This document shows, piece by piece, positions 18,003 through 24,930 of a stretch of 64,000 nucleotides of DNA. Both the position numbers and the translations under genes were made by a program. Position 1 is the first letter of the stretch. The number at the start of each line of letters is the position of its first letter. The DNA lies in the NCBI RefSeq assembly GCF_050753345.1, contig NZ_JBLZFX010000011.1, positions 1-64,000 of the forward strand. Reading direction: 5' to 3'. A model generated the notes under the pieces. That model made no database searches, had not been told where the DNA came from, and saw only the letters and a list, made by a program, of their open reading frames with translations. This stretch comes from Alkalinema pantanalense. GTDB lineage: Bacteria; Cyanobacteriota; Cyanobacteriia; Leptolyngbyales; Leptolyngbyaceae.

Positions 18003-18056
18003 TGAAATGCTCAGTTTGAAATGCTCAGTTTGAAATGCTCAGTTTGAAATGCTTAG
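18003..18056. repeat. 14-bp tandem repeat, four copies
   Basis: TGAAATGCTCAGTT occurs three times perfectly and a fourth time with changes (GCTTAG), head to tail in the intergenic DNA between gyrB and the bolA-type gene. Confidence 0.9.
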
Positions 18057-18127
18057 CAGACTCACTCACGCCCAAGGGTGGGAGAAATAGAATCCATTGG
18101 GAATCTTTGCTGTCATCCTTTCTGGAA

Positions 18128-18214
18128 GAGCCTTTCAAGACAAATTCTCGAACTATGGTGAAAGCTTTGTGAAATCAAAGCTCTCGCCATAGATTTCAAA
18201 TAGGCTCTATAAAC
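18128..18214 (-). other. Large imperfect inverted repeat
   Basis: Inner arms CTATGG...AGCTTTG (18153-18169) pair with CAAAGCT...CCATAG (18176-18192) around a six-base loop, and outer GAGCC (18128) pairs with GGCTC (18214). It may be the transcription end of the decayed minus-strand gene beginning near 18,562, or a fossil repeat element. Confidence 0.55.
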
Positions 18215-18276
18215 CACCCAATACACAAAAACCAGTAAGCCCAAACCAAACTTAAAATGCTAAAGGCATTGGCAGG

Positions 18277-18562
18277 CTAATTGAGTAATGCGATCGAAAT
18301 TTTATCGGCGGTATTCACCAACGTATCTTGATCACGAATAATGGTTTGGGATAAAAGTTGTTCAAAATAGGCGCGCTGTCACCTTCATGAATCAACTGCG
18401 TAACCGGATGCACTTCTCCACCAATCCATAATTTTGATTCCAGACCCGATGCTATGAAGCAATCCCAGTGAAATCACACTGTTGCCAATAACTCAATCTC
18501 TAGGGGTGAGACCTTGTTTTTGCAAGCGAACAATTCCATTACCGGAAAGCCCTGCGACTATC
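18277..18562 (-). pseudogene. Frameshifted remnant of an unidentified protein gene
   Basis: Three adjoining minus-strand segments in different frames each read like real protein. Reading from upstream they are: about 18,500-18,562, with GLSGNGIVRLQKQGLTPRD ending at a TGA; about 18,372-18,470, with LWIGGEVHPVTQLIHEGDSA; and 18,277-18,375, with AYFEQLLSQTIIRDQDTLVN ending ALLN and a stop. The second and third join at a one-base frameshift near 18,373. I cannot name the family. Composition and lack of internal stops within each segment suggest a recently broken gene rather than chance. Confidence 0.5.
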
Positions 18563-18677
18563 ACTATATAGACTTTTTTCTATACCTTAAAAAGTCCCGA
18601 GGCGATGAAACCAATTACCAGGAACCGCTAGACTGGAAAGAGTGAAATGTGCAGTCTAGACTCAAGGAGCAGCGATC

Positions 18678-18920
18678 GTGAATCCGGATCAGGTTGAAGC
18701 AATGATCACGGCTGAAATTCCGGATGCCAAAGTTCAGGTTTTTACCAATGATGGCTCCCACTTTGAAGTTGCCGTTGTCTCCAACGCCTTCGCAGGCAAG
18801 CGCCGCGTGCAGCAACACCAAATGGTCTATGCAGCCGTCAAGCAAGCCATGGCAACCGAGGCTATCCACGCCCTCGCACTCAACACCTTCACCCCAGAAG
18901 AGTGGGCGGCCAAGGTGTAA
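18678..18920 (+). CDS. BolA-family protein
   Basis: An 80-residue BolA-like protein: EAMITAEIPDAKVQVFTNDG start, SHFEVAVVSNAFAGKRRVQQHQMVY core with the conserved His of the HQM segment, and an IHALALNTFTPEEW tail. BolA proteins bind CGFS monothiol glutaredoxins and share a [2Fe-2S] cluster in iron sensing or cluster trafficking. The start is GTG at 18678, preceded by CAAGGAGCAGCGATC with AGGAG as RBS. Its partner glutaredoxin gene starts 36 bp downstream, so the pair is presumably one operon. Confidence 0.93.
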   Translation: MNPDQVEAMITAEIPDAKVQVFTNDGSHFEVAVVSNAFAGKRRVQQHQMVYAAVKQAMATEAIHALALNTFTPEEWAAKV

Positions 18921-18956
18921 ACGTCTAATTCAAATCACTCACTTGCCACCAAAACT

Positions 18957-19280
18957 ATGACACCAGAAGTAAAACAGCGGATCGACGACCTGGTTAGCAA
19001 CAACAAAATCATGGTCTTTATGAAGGGCAACAAACTGATGCCCCAGTGCGGATTCTCCAATAACGTCGTACAAATTCTCAATGTCCTCGGCGTTCCCTTC
19101 GAAACCTTCGATATTCTCGCAGACTACGAAATTCGCCAAGGCATCAAAGACTACTCCAACTGGCCCACCATTCCCCAGGTCTACATCAACGGTGAGTTCA
19201 TCGGTGGTTCCGACATCATGATCGAGTTGTACCAGAATGGCGAACTCCAGCAAATGGTCGAAGTCGCTCTCGCATCCTAG
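18957..19280 (+). CDS. CGFS-type monothiol glutaredoxin (Grx4/GrxD type)
   Basis: A 107-residue monothiol glutaredoxin with the active-site CGFS at 31-34, TVP-like WPTIPQVYINGEFIGGSDI near 72 and the C-terminal helix. This class bridges a [2Fe-2S] cluster between two Grx chains and glutathione, or with BolA, and hands clusters to acceptor proteins. The KGNKLMPQCGFSN context replaces the usual KG(T/N)PxxPxCGFS with a slightly different loop but retains Lys23. ATG at 18957 lies 36 bp after the BolA gene, and a terminator follows at 19339. Confidence 0.95.
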   Translation: MTPEVKQRIDDLVSNNKIMVFMKGNKLMPQCGFSNNVVQILNVLGVPFETFDILADYEIRQGIKDYSNWPTIPQVYINGEFIGGSDIMIELYQNGELQQMVEVALAS

Positions 19281-19338
19281 GTACTTCCAGTCCTCGCACT
19301 TTAATCTCCTTGGACTTTAATCTCCTTCCAGAAATCAC

Positions 19339-19371
19339 GAACCCCTCTTCCACAGGTTGGTTGAGGGGTTC
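19339..19371. terminator. Bidirectional terminator between glutaredoxin and DUF6761 genes
   Basis: GAACCCCTC (19339-19347) pairs perfectly with GAGGGGTTC (19363-19371) around a 15-base loop, in the gap between two convergent genes. Confidence 0.75.
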
Positions 19372-19385
19372 ATTCCTGCCTAGGA

Positions 19386-19640
19386 TTAGTAATAGCCCAA
19401 GTCCCAATCTGGCTGAGGCTCTGGCATCTCAAAATTCGAAGCATCGTATAAGTAGCGAGTTATCTCCTCTTCTAAACGATTAATTTGGATCGGCTCGAGG
19501 CTATCGCTATGACGCAATGCGGCAATGTAGCCATCCAAGTAGAGACGAAGGTCATCAAAACGATACCCACGATTCCAAAGCTCTACAAGGGCGTCTGAGA
19601 GCCGTTGGTAAAAGCGGATGGTGCGTGCATCTTGAAGCAT
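19386..19640 (-). CDS. Small cyanobacterial protein (DUF6761-like)
   Basis: An 84-residue acidic helical protein: ARTIRFYQRLSDALVELWNR, then GYRFDDLRLYLDGYIAALRH and a C-terminal DASNFEMPEPQPDWDLGYY. The pattern corresponds to a small protein family conserved in cyanobacteria that I believe is annotated DUF6761; no function is known. ATG at 19638-19640 is preceded on the minus strand by CTTTAGGAGCCT, containing AGGAG as RBS. No membrane span. Monocistronic. Confidence 0.7.
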   Translation of the reverse strand: MLQDARTIRFYQRLSDALVELWNRGYRFDDLRLYLDGYIAALRHSDSLEPIQINRLEEEITRYLYDASNFEMPEPQPDWDLGYY

Positions 19641-19944
19641 AGGCTCCTAAAGGAAAGCTATCGTAACTCTTATCTTAAGATCAATTTTCCTCGATCCTCC
19701 ATGGTTTGATGTAGAGATTACACGGTAATTTAATCTCTGTTAAGTAACATTGCGTGAGTTGGAATACGGAGACGATTACCCTAAAAACCGCCAGGGATCT
19801 CTCTCCACGTCCAGATGAATCCCCCAAGAGCAATCAAATAACTGAAAATTTGTCAACTCTCTTCCCTAGGGCGTAACCTGCTTTACAAATCCAAACCAAA
19901 AGGCTTTGCTAGGCTGTTGACGTAAGTTTCAGGCATTCACCCCC
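19641..19944. other. Divergent intergenic region
   Basis: Divergent promoters for the 84-residue gene and the response regulator are expected here. No additional gene, repeat or clear promoter stands out. Confidence 0.4.
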
Positions 19945-20700
19945 GTGGGATCCGTTTGTATACAAATTATCGAGGGAAATCCGCACCTGCGATCGCTGCT
20001 CGGGTGGCACCTCCAGCAGGCGGGTTACCAAGTATTTCAGTCCGCCGATTGCATGCAGGCTCGTGAAGCCTTCCAAGCACGGCAACCCAATCTCGTAATC
20101 GTTAGTAACGATTTGACTGGGGGCGAAGGTCTTGAGTTTTGTCGCTGGCTCCGTCAGCAGCCCCAGGTGATGATCCTCATGTTGTCTGCCCAGGCAACTG
20201 AGGCGGACATCGTACAAGGGTTACGTGCCGGTGCTGACGACTATTTGACCAAACCCTTTGGGATGCAGGAGTTTTTGGCGCGGGTCGATGCCCTCACCCG
20301 ACGGGCACGGATGGCTGCGCCCCCTGCATTCCTAGACTATGGCACCCTGAAAATTGATCTGGTGCATCGGCGCGTTCGCTTCGCTGGGGAACGCATTGAA
20401 CTGACGCCCCAGGAGTTTAGTCTGTTGTATGTTCTGGCCCAAGCTGGGGGATCTCCCCTCAGCCGATCGGAGCTTCTACAACGGGCCTGGCCAGATGAAA
20501 TTGATAATCCGCGTACTGTGGATACTCATATCCTTTCGTTACGCAAAAAAGTTGAAATCGATCCCCATCAGCCCAGCTTGATTCAGACTGTACGGAATGT
20601 GGGCTATCGCTTGAATTTAGAAAGCTTGAATTCCACTGTGGGCCGTCCTCCTGCAAACTATCCTCCGCCGAATATCGCGATCGCCCGATCAGTTCCCTAG
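19945..20700 (+). CDS. OmpR-type response regulator with atypical receiver
   Basis: A 251-residue protein with a receiver domain (about 5-120) and an OmpR/PhoB winged helix (about 130-222: LTPQEFSLLYVLAQAGG, then DNPRTVDTHILSLRKKVE and TVRNVGYRL). The output half is normal. The receiver is not: aligning PNLVIVSNDLTGGEGLEF with the canonical PDLVILDxxLPG places Ser54 where the phospho-accepting Asp should be, and the acidic pocket reads EGN (10-12) instead of DD(D/E). Lys103 (LTKPF) is kept. The regulator is probably not phosphorylated in the usual way; NblR-like atypical cyanobacterial regulators are a precedent. Start GTG at 19945; no adjacent histidine kinase. Confidence 0.88.
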   Translation: MGSVCIQIIEGNPHLRSLLGWHLQQAGYQVFQSADCMQAREAFQARQPNLVIVSNDLTGGEGLEFCRWLRQQPQVMILMLSAQATEADIVQGLRAGADDYLTKPFGMQEFLARVDALTRRARMAAPPAFLDYGTLKIDLVHRRVRFAGERIELTPQEFSLLYVLAQAGGSPLSRSELLQRAWPDEIDNPRTVDTHILSLRKKVEIDPHQPSLIQTVRNVGYRLNLESLNSTVGRPPANYPPPNIAIARSVP

Positions 20701-20744
20701 CGTTTTTGAGTGAGCATAAATTCGATCGCTGCCCTTACCCTTTC

Positions 20745-21623
20745 CTAGAGAGGTTCATTCCACTCTGTCGCCAGTTGCTGACGGGCCTGGGTCAGTTGAA
20801 CTTGCAAATTGGCCCAGTCAGGTTGATCGGTAAACCATTGCCCCCGTCGATCGGCTACATACAACGCTGAAGAACAAAAAGATTGGATCCATGGTACGTC
20901 ATGGGTTGCAGTAATGACTGCTGAGAGATTTTGTTGCTCTAGCAGACATTCCGTTAGTTGTTGCATAAAACCCATGTCCAAATAGGCTGTTGGTTCGTCT
21001 AGCAGCAAAACCGCTGGCTGAGCAATCATCCCTCGCGCGATCGCGATCCATTGACGTTGGCCAGCGGAGAGTTGCGGTTCTGTTTTCGTGAGCCACGCGC
21101 TTGGGATCGCCATCTGAGCCAAACAAGCCTTAACATGATTTTCGATCTCGTTAGGGGCTAAGTTCCTCAACCGCAGCGGATATTCCAACGCCTGCTGAAC
21201 TGTCATGCCCAACAACTTCGGTTCTTGGGCCACCCATACTATCTGCTGCCGTAGTGTCGCAATAGGGATGCGATCGTAGGGTTGCCCCTGCCAGAACAAA
21301 CGCCCCTGTGTCGGTTCAATTAACCGATTCAGCAACCGCAAAAAAGATGTTTTCCCACTGCCCACCGTCCCCAGCACAGCCCAGCGATCGCCGGGATAAA
21401 TTTTCCCAGAAAGGTCTTGAAAAACTTGATAACCGGGTAATGCAACGGTTGCGCCTCTTCCAAACCACCCTTTGGGACGGGTTTTTGCCTGTTGCCCTAA
21501 AATCAGCCCGACTGCCTCCATCTGGATCAGCGGGTTCCCGCGTCCGGCAGGATGTCCATTCTGTTCAATCCCAGTCAGCATTCCGATGACTCCGCGCTCC
21601 CCGTTCTTTGATCGCCATTCCAC
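20745..21623 (-). CDS. ABC transporter ATP-binding protein, orphan
   Basis: A 292-residue ATPase subunit: Walker A GTVGSGKT (85-92), Q-loop QEPKLLG, signature LSAGQRQ (about 185-191), Walker B VLLLDEP (205-211) and H-loop TATHD. The compact PLRLRNL helical domain and short length resemble FetA- or PstB-like importers or exporters rather than drug pumps. There is no permease in the same operon; the gene downstream (21629, immediately upstream in transcription) encodes a membrane protein with a soluble middle, not a recognisable ABC permease. Substrate unknown. ATG at 21621-21623 lies only 5 bp from the 222-residue gene's stop, so the two are co-transcribed. MLTGIEQ (codon 15) is an alternative start. 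Confidence 0.85.
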   Translation of the reverse strand: MEWRSKNGERGVIGMLTGIEQNGHPAGRGNPLIQMEAVGLILGQQAKTRPKGWFGRGATVALPGYQVFQDLSGKIYPGDRWAVLGTVGSGKTSFLRLLNRLIEPTQGRLFWQGQPYDRIPIATLRQQIVWVAQEPKLLGMTVQQALEYPLRLRNLAPNEIENHVKACLAQMAIPSAWLTKTEPQLSAGQRQWIAIARGMIAQPAVLLLDEPTAYLDMGFMQQLTECLLEQQNLSAVITATHDVPWIQSFCSSALYVADRRGQWFTDQPDWANLQVQLTQARQQLATEWNEPL

Positions 21624-21628
21624 CGATC

Positions 21629-22297
21629 TCAGTACTGCCCACCCATCGCTATCCCGATTGTCCAGACGTCAATCAGCAACAGAAACAGCGTAAACACTAA
21701 AAGAATCACATACATCCAGGGTTGGGATAGGGGCTTTACATCCCTCGTGTCGATTCCCGTTTCTGCCTGTACCCGGCGCACAAATCGCGCAAAGCCTACA
21801 ATCCGCATCGGCAGGAGAAATCCCTCCCCCGATCGCGTCACGAAATAGTAGACCAAGCCACCTTGCCCTGTACTTCTGGGCTTCAATGCAGCAATTTCGC
21901 CCCAGGCTAACTGCCAGCCTTTCCGAAACACTGGGGGCACCCAAGCGGGATAGGTCACTTGCACCCCCTGGGCATCCACCACGACCCGCTCACTCAAGGC
22001 ACCATAGAGCGCGATCGCGCCGAGGCCCAACCCAACCCACAACCAGGTGGCCGGAACCGGCGCTTGGGTCAACTCCGCTAAAAAGGGCAAAGGAATCGTC
22101 AACGCAGCATACAAGCTCAGTAATGTCCCACGAATCAGCGGCGAAATCCGAAAGGTATCCACTGCCTTCTGAGAGGGATCGATCGACTGATCGGCCAGGT
22201 TAGGCTGAACTATTGCATTGCTAGGGTGAGTCACCCCATCAGAACCAGAAGGATGGGAAGAAGGTGGCAAGTCTTGCGTCACAGGAAGTTTGACCAA
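21629..22297 (-). CDS. Membrane protein with PH-like middle, unknown function
   Basis: A 222-residue protein: a Ser/Pro-rich soluble start, two hydrophobic segments (about 55-75 and 83-103), a soluble beta-rich region (ERVVVDAQGVQVTYPAW through GEGFLLPMRIVGFARF) similar in pattern to bacterial PH-like domains found in small membrane proteins, and a C-terminal span (about 192-214). I do not recognise a named family. It lies 5 bp upstream of the ABC ATPase on the same strand, so it is a candidate membrane partner although it lacks a normal permease fold. ATG at 22295-22297; the region before it is divergent with the STAS gene. Confidence 0.65.
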   Translation of the reverse strand: MVKLPVTQDLPPSSHPSGSDGVTHPSNAIVQPNLADQSIDPSQKAVDTFRISPLIRGTLLSLYAALTIPLPFLAELTQAPVPATWLWVGLGLGAIALYGALSERVVVDAQGVQVTYPAWVPPVFRKGWQLAWGEIAALKPRSTGQGGLVYYFVTRSGEGFLLPMRIVGFARFVRRVQAETGIDTRDVKPLSQPWMYVILLVFTLFLLLIDVWTIGIAMGGQY

Positions 22298-22414
22298 TAA
22301 CCGTACTTCTACGATGGTCGCATAGGTTGAGGGAGTGCGACAAAGCTGATTTTACGGATGATGGCAGCGGCTGGGATTGCTTACATAGGAACATGCAAGA
22401 TCGAGTATCTATCT

Positions 22415-22714
22415 ATGCTAGATGCAACTCAAGAACTCACTATCATTCGGATGCCCAGGCATCTTGATGCCGCAGGGGCAGAACAATTGGCGGATCAATT
22501 CAACCAAAAAATTCAACCCTACAGTGGTGTCATTTTGGATCTGAGCCAAACCCATATTGTGGAACTAGACGCGGCCCAGGTACTGATCCAAGGACTCACA
22601 ATCGCCAAGCAGCGATCGGCCAAGTTATCGCTCATGGGGGTGCAATCCCATATTGCGGCCATCTTATCCGCCACGGGTGTCCTTCAGCATTTCCGGAAAT
22701 TGGAAGCCGCCTAG
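22415..22714 (+). CDS. STAS-domain protein, probably non-phosphorylatable
   Basis: A 99-residue stand-alone STAS domain: LTIIRMPRHLDAAGAEQLAD, a GVILDLSQTHIVELDAAQVL core strand, and LMGVQSHIAAILSATGVLQHF at the end, the fold of SpoIIAA-type anti-sigma-factor antagonists. The usual Asp-Ser phosphorylation site at the helix start reads Asp52-Ala53, so kinase-controlled switching is not expected. No anti-sigma kinase is adjacent. An ATG 19 codons upstream is in frame, but MLDATQ at 22415 fits the family length; neither start has a strong RBS. Confidence 0.75.
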   Translation: MLDATQELTIIRMPRHLDAAGAEQLADQFNQKIQPYSGVILDLSQTHIVELDAAQVLIQGLTIAKQRSAKLSLMGVQSHIAAILSATGVLQHFRKLEAA

Positions 22715-22845
22715 CCATTTCAGTTGAACTTCGGTGAATTATTGGCGATCGAGGACGGTTTCCCACGATCGAGCATTCCTGGGGATCATTGCCCTACCGT
22801 GAAGCAATCGATAACACCAATCGAGAACAGTCCCAATAGAACGCT

Positions 22846-23775
22846 TTACGCAGAACTCCAAGACTGAAGCCAATCAACCAGAATAGGATTGAACACATCA
22901 GGACATTCGTCGTGGGGGCAATGGCCTGCCTGGGGAATTTCTACGAGCTTGACCGCTGGATTGAATTCGACAAACTTGCGGGCAAGGCTAGGTGGAACCA
23001 TGGTGTCTTGGAGTCCCCAAACCAACAAAATTGGAATCGAAATTTGAGGCAAAGCGTAACGGGCAGTGTACTCCGGTGGGAGTTGACGCTGCCCTTTCAC
23101 CATGCCTGCCAGGGTGCGAGCGGCACCAACTTCATGGGCCGGATGGGTGAGAATTTCGACCAATTCATCATCAATATTGCTGCCATTGGGATAGGCCCCC
23201 TTCACCCACGATCGAATCCGATGAGGTTGGCGAATCCAGCGGAAAAAAGGGACGAAAATGGGTGACAGTGTAACCAATCCTTTCATCCAGTTGCCCAATG
23301 GTTGGACAATTTTTCGGATCCAACCTGACATTTCTACTGCGGAAAAGTCCGGCAAGTTGATCAGGGCTAATCCCGCAACCATCTCCGGATGTTTGGCAGC
23401 CAATCCCACGCAGACAACTGATCCCAGGGAATTACCAACCAAGACAACAGGGCGGCGAATAAACTGCTGCCAAAAGTCGTAGACCTGTTCCACCCAAAGG
23501 GCAGTGCCGTAGGCGGCGATCGCCTTTTCGGATGAACCAAAACCGAGTAAATCTAAGGCGTAGACCGGATGGTGCTGACTCAAGACAGGAACATTATGTC
23601 GCCAATGCCCAACCGAAGCTCCAAATCCATGGATCAGGAGTAGCGGAATCTCCGAAGAAGCTGGTACGGGGCTGCTGTAGCTGTAGCGAATTTTCCAGCC
23701 CCGCCAAAACCAATCCCGCTGAAACCCAATTCGATCGTGCCAAGACTGCTTAATTGTCACGGATGCCTCAATCAA
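22846..23775 (-). CDS. Alpha/beta hydrolase
   Basis: A 309-residue alpha/beta-hydrolase-fold enzyme. Oxyanion loop LLIHGFGASVGHWRHN (47-61), nucleophile elbow GNSLGS with Ser116, acid residue in WGLQDTMVPP near 255, and His in AGHCPHDE near 285. Similar proteins in cyanobacteria are annotated as chlorophyll-related or epoxide-hydrolase-like hydrolases, but substrate cannot be read from this sequence. No signal peptide; the region after the lid (FFRWIRQPHR) is amphipathic. ATG at 23773-23775. Monocistronic. Confidence 0.88.
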   Translation of the reverse strand: MIEASVTIKQSWHDRIGFQRDWFWRGWKIRYSYSSPVPASSEIPLLLIHGFGASVGHWRHNVPVLSQHHPVYALDLLGFGSSEKAIAAYGTALWVEQVYDFWQQFIRRPVVLVGNSLGSVVCVGLAAKHPEMVAGLALINLPDFSAVEMSGWIRKIVQPLGNWMKGLVTLSPIFVPFFRWIRQPHRIRSWVKGAYPNGSNIDDELVEILTHPAHEVGAARTLAGMVKGQRQLPPEYTARYALPQISIPILLVWGLQDTMVPPSLARKFVEFNPAVKLVEIPQAGHCPHDECPDVFNPILVDWLQSWSSA

Positions 23776-24158
23776 AGCGTTAGATTCGTCTTCTATTCTA
23801 ACGATCTGCCCCCTGGCCGTTCTTGCTCTAATCCCTCATTAAGAAATAAGGGATATTAAGTTAATTAAATTAAGGAAGTGGAAGAATCGACAGTGAAGTG
23901 AGTAGAATGGCGGTTACAAACCTTAGGGTTTTTCCAAGCCTCATGTTTGGCAAGACAATGCTAAGTTTTTGAAGTTGCTTCAATCAACGCTTAATTTTTT
24001 TCAGCTTGAGTGGGGCTAGTTCAAAATTAGGTAGATCCAAATAGATAAATCCAAAGTAGACCTAAGGAGAGCTATTTGGGGCATACTTTTAGCATGCCGA
24101 AAGGCTAAGTTGTTTTGTAAACTGAGTTGTTCAATTATTTAATCCACGTTAACCAACG
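23776..24158. other. Region upstream of infC
   Basis: Nothing coding seen. The 380 bp contain AT-rich stretches (near 23845-23870 and 23990-24000) and would hold the infC promoter and leader; I find no clear leader peptide or ribosomal-protein-like mimic structure. Confidence 0.4.
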
Positions 24159-24704
24159 GTGCCTGTGACGGAAAGAGAAAGAGAAAGACGATTTAACCGC
24201 GATCTGCCGATGATTAATGAGCGCATTCGCTTCCCCAAGGTGCGGGTAGTGGATAGCGACGGTGGTCAATTGGGGATTATGACCTCTAGGGAAGCCCAGC
24301 AACTCGCTGATGAAAAAGAGCTTGACCTAGTGCTGGTGAGTGATAAAGCTGATCCACCCGTCTGCAAAATCATTGACTACGGTAAGCATAAGTTCGAGCA
24401 GGAGAAAAAGGCCAAAGAGGCCAAGAAGAAGCAGCATACCGTTGACGTTAAAGAAGTCAAGATGCGCTACAAGATTGAGGATCACGATTACAACGTGCGC
24501 ATCAGTCAGGCAGAACGGTTTCTGAAAGCGGGAGACAAGGTCAAGGCCACCATCATGTTCCGGGGTCGAGAAATCCAACATAGCGATTTAGCTGAGAGTC
24601 TCCTCAAACGAATGGCAATGGATCTTCAAGAGATTGCGGAAGTTCAACAAGCACCTAAAAAAGAAGGTCGCAACATGATGATGCTTCTTGCACCCAGAAA
24701 ATAA
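24159..24704 (+). CDS. infC: Translation initiation factor IF-3
   Basis: IF-3 binds the 30S subunit, keeps it apart from 50S and checks initiator tRNA. The 181-residue protein has the N-terminal domain (INERIRFPKVRVVDSDGGQL, near 20-40), a Lys-rich linker (FEQEKKAKEAKKKQHTVDVK) and the C-terminal domain (YNVRISQAERFLKAGDKVKA, MFRGREIQHSDLAESLLKRM). The start is GTG at 24159; E. coli infC uses the rare AUU for self-control, and a non-ATG start here may serve the same end, though GTG is common in this window. rpmI and rplT, the usual partners, do not follow. A terminator follows at once. Confidence 0.96.
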   Translation: MPVTERERERRFNRDLPMINERIRFPKVRVVDSDGGQLGIMTSREAQQLADEKELDLVLVSDKADPPVCKIIDYGKHKFEQEKKAKEAKKKQHTVDVKEVKMRYKIEDHDYNVRISQAERFLKAGDKVKATIMFRGREIQHSDLAESLLKRMAMDLQEIAEVQQAPKKEGRNMMMLLAPRK

Positions 24705-24740
24705 ACGCTGATTGATCAAGCATCGATTCAGTCAGTTTTA

Positions 24741-24771
24741 GAAGGTATCTGAACGAGGTGCCTTCTTTTTT
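24741..24771 (+). terminator. Intrinsic terminator of infC
   Basis: GAAGGTA (24741) pairs with TGCCTTC (24759) with one G-T wobble, followed by TTTTTT, 37 bp after the infC stop. Confidence 0.85.
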
Positions 24772-24930
24772 ATGGTTGATGGACTTTTCCAGGTGATTAC
24801 GGAGTCGATCGAGACTAAGAATAAATTTTCCTCCAGGGTGGACTGACAGTATTTAGAATAAAGGCCATCGGGGAATACTGAAAACAGCCTTTTCAGCATG
24901 CGCACACCCATGTTTCGCGAGAGCGCATAG

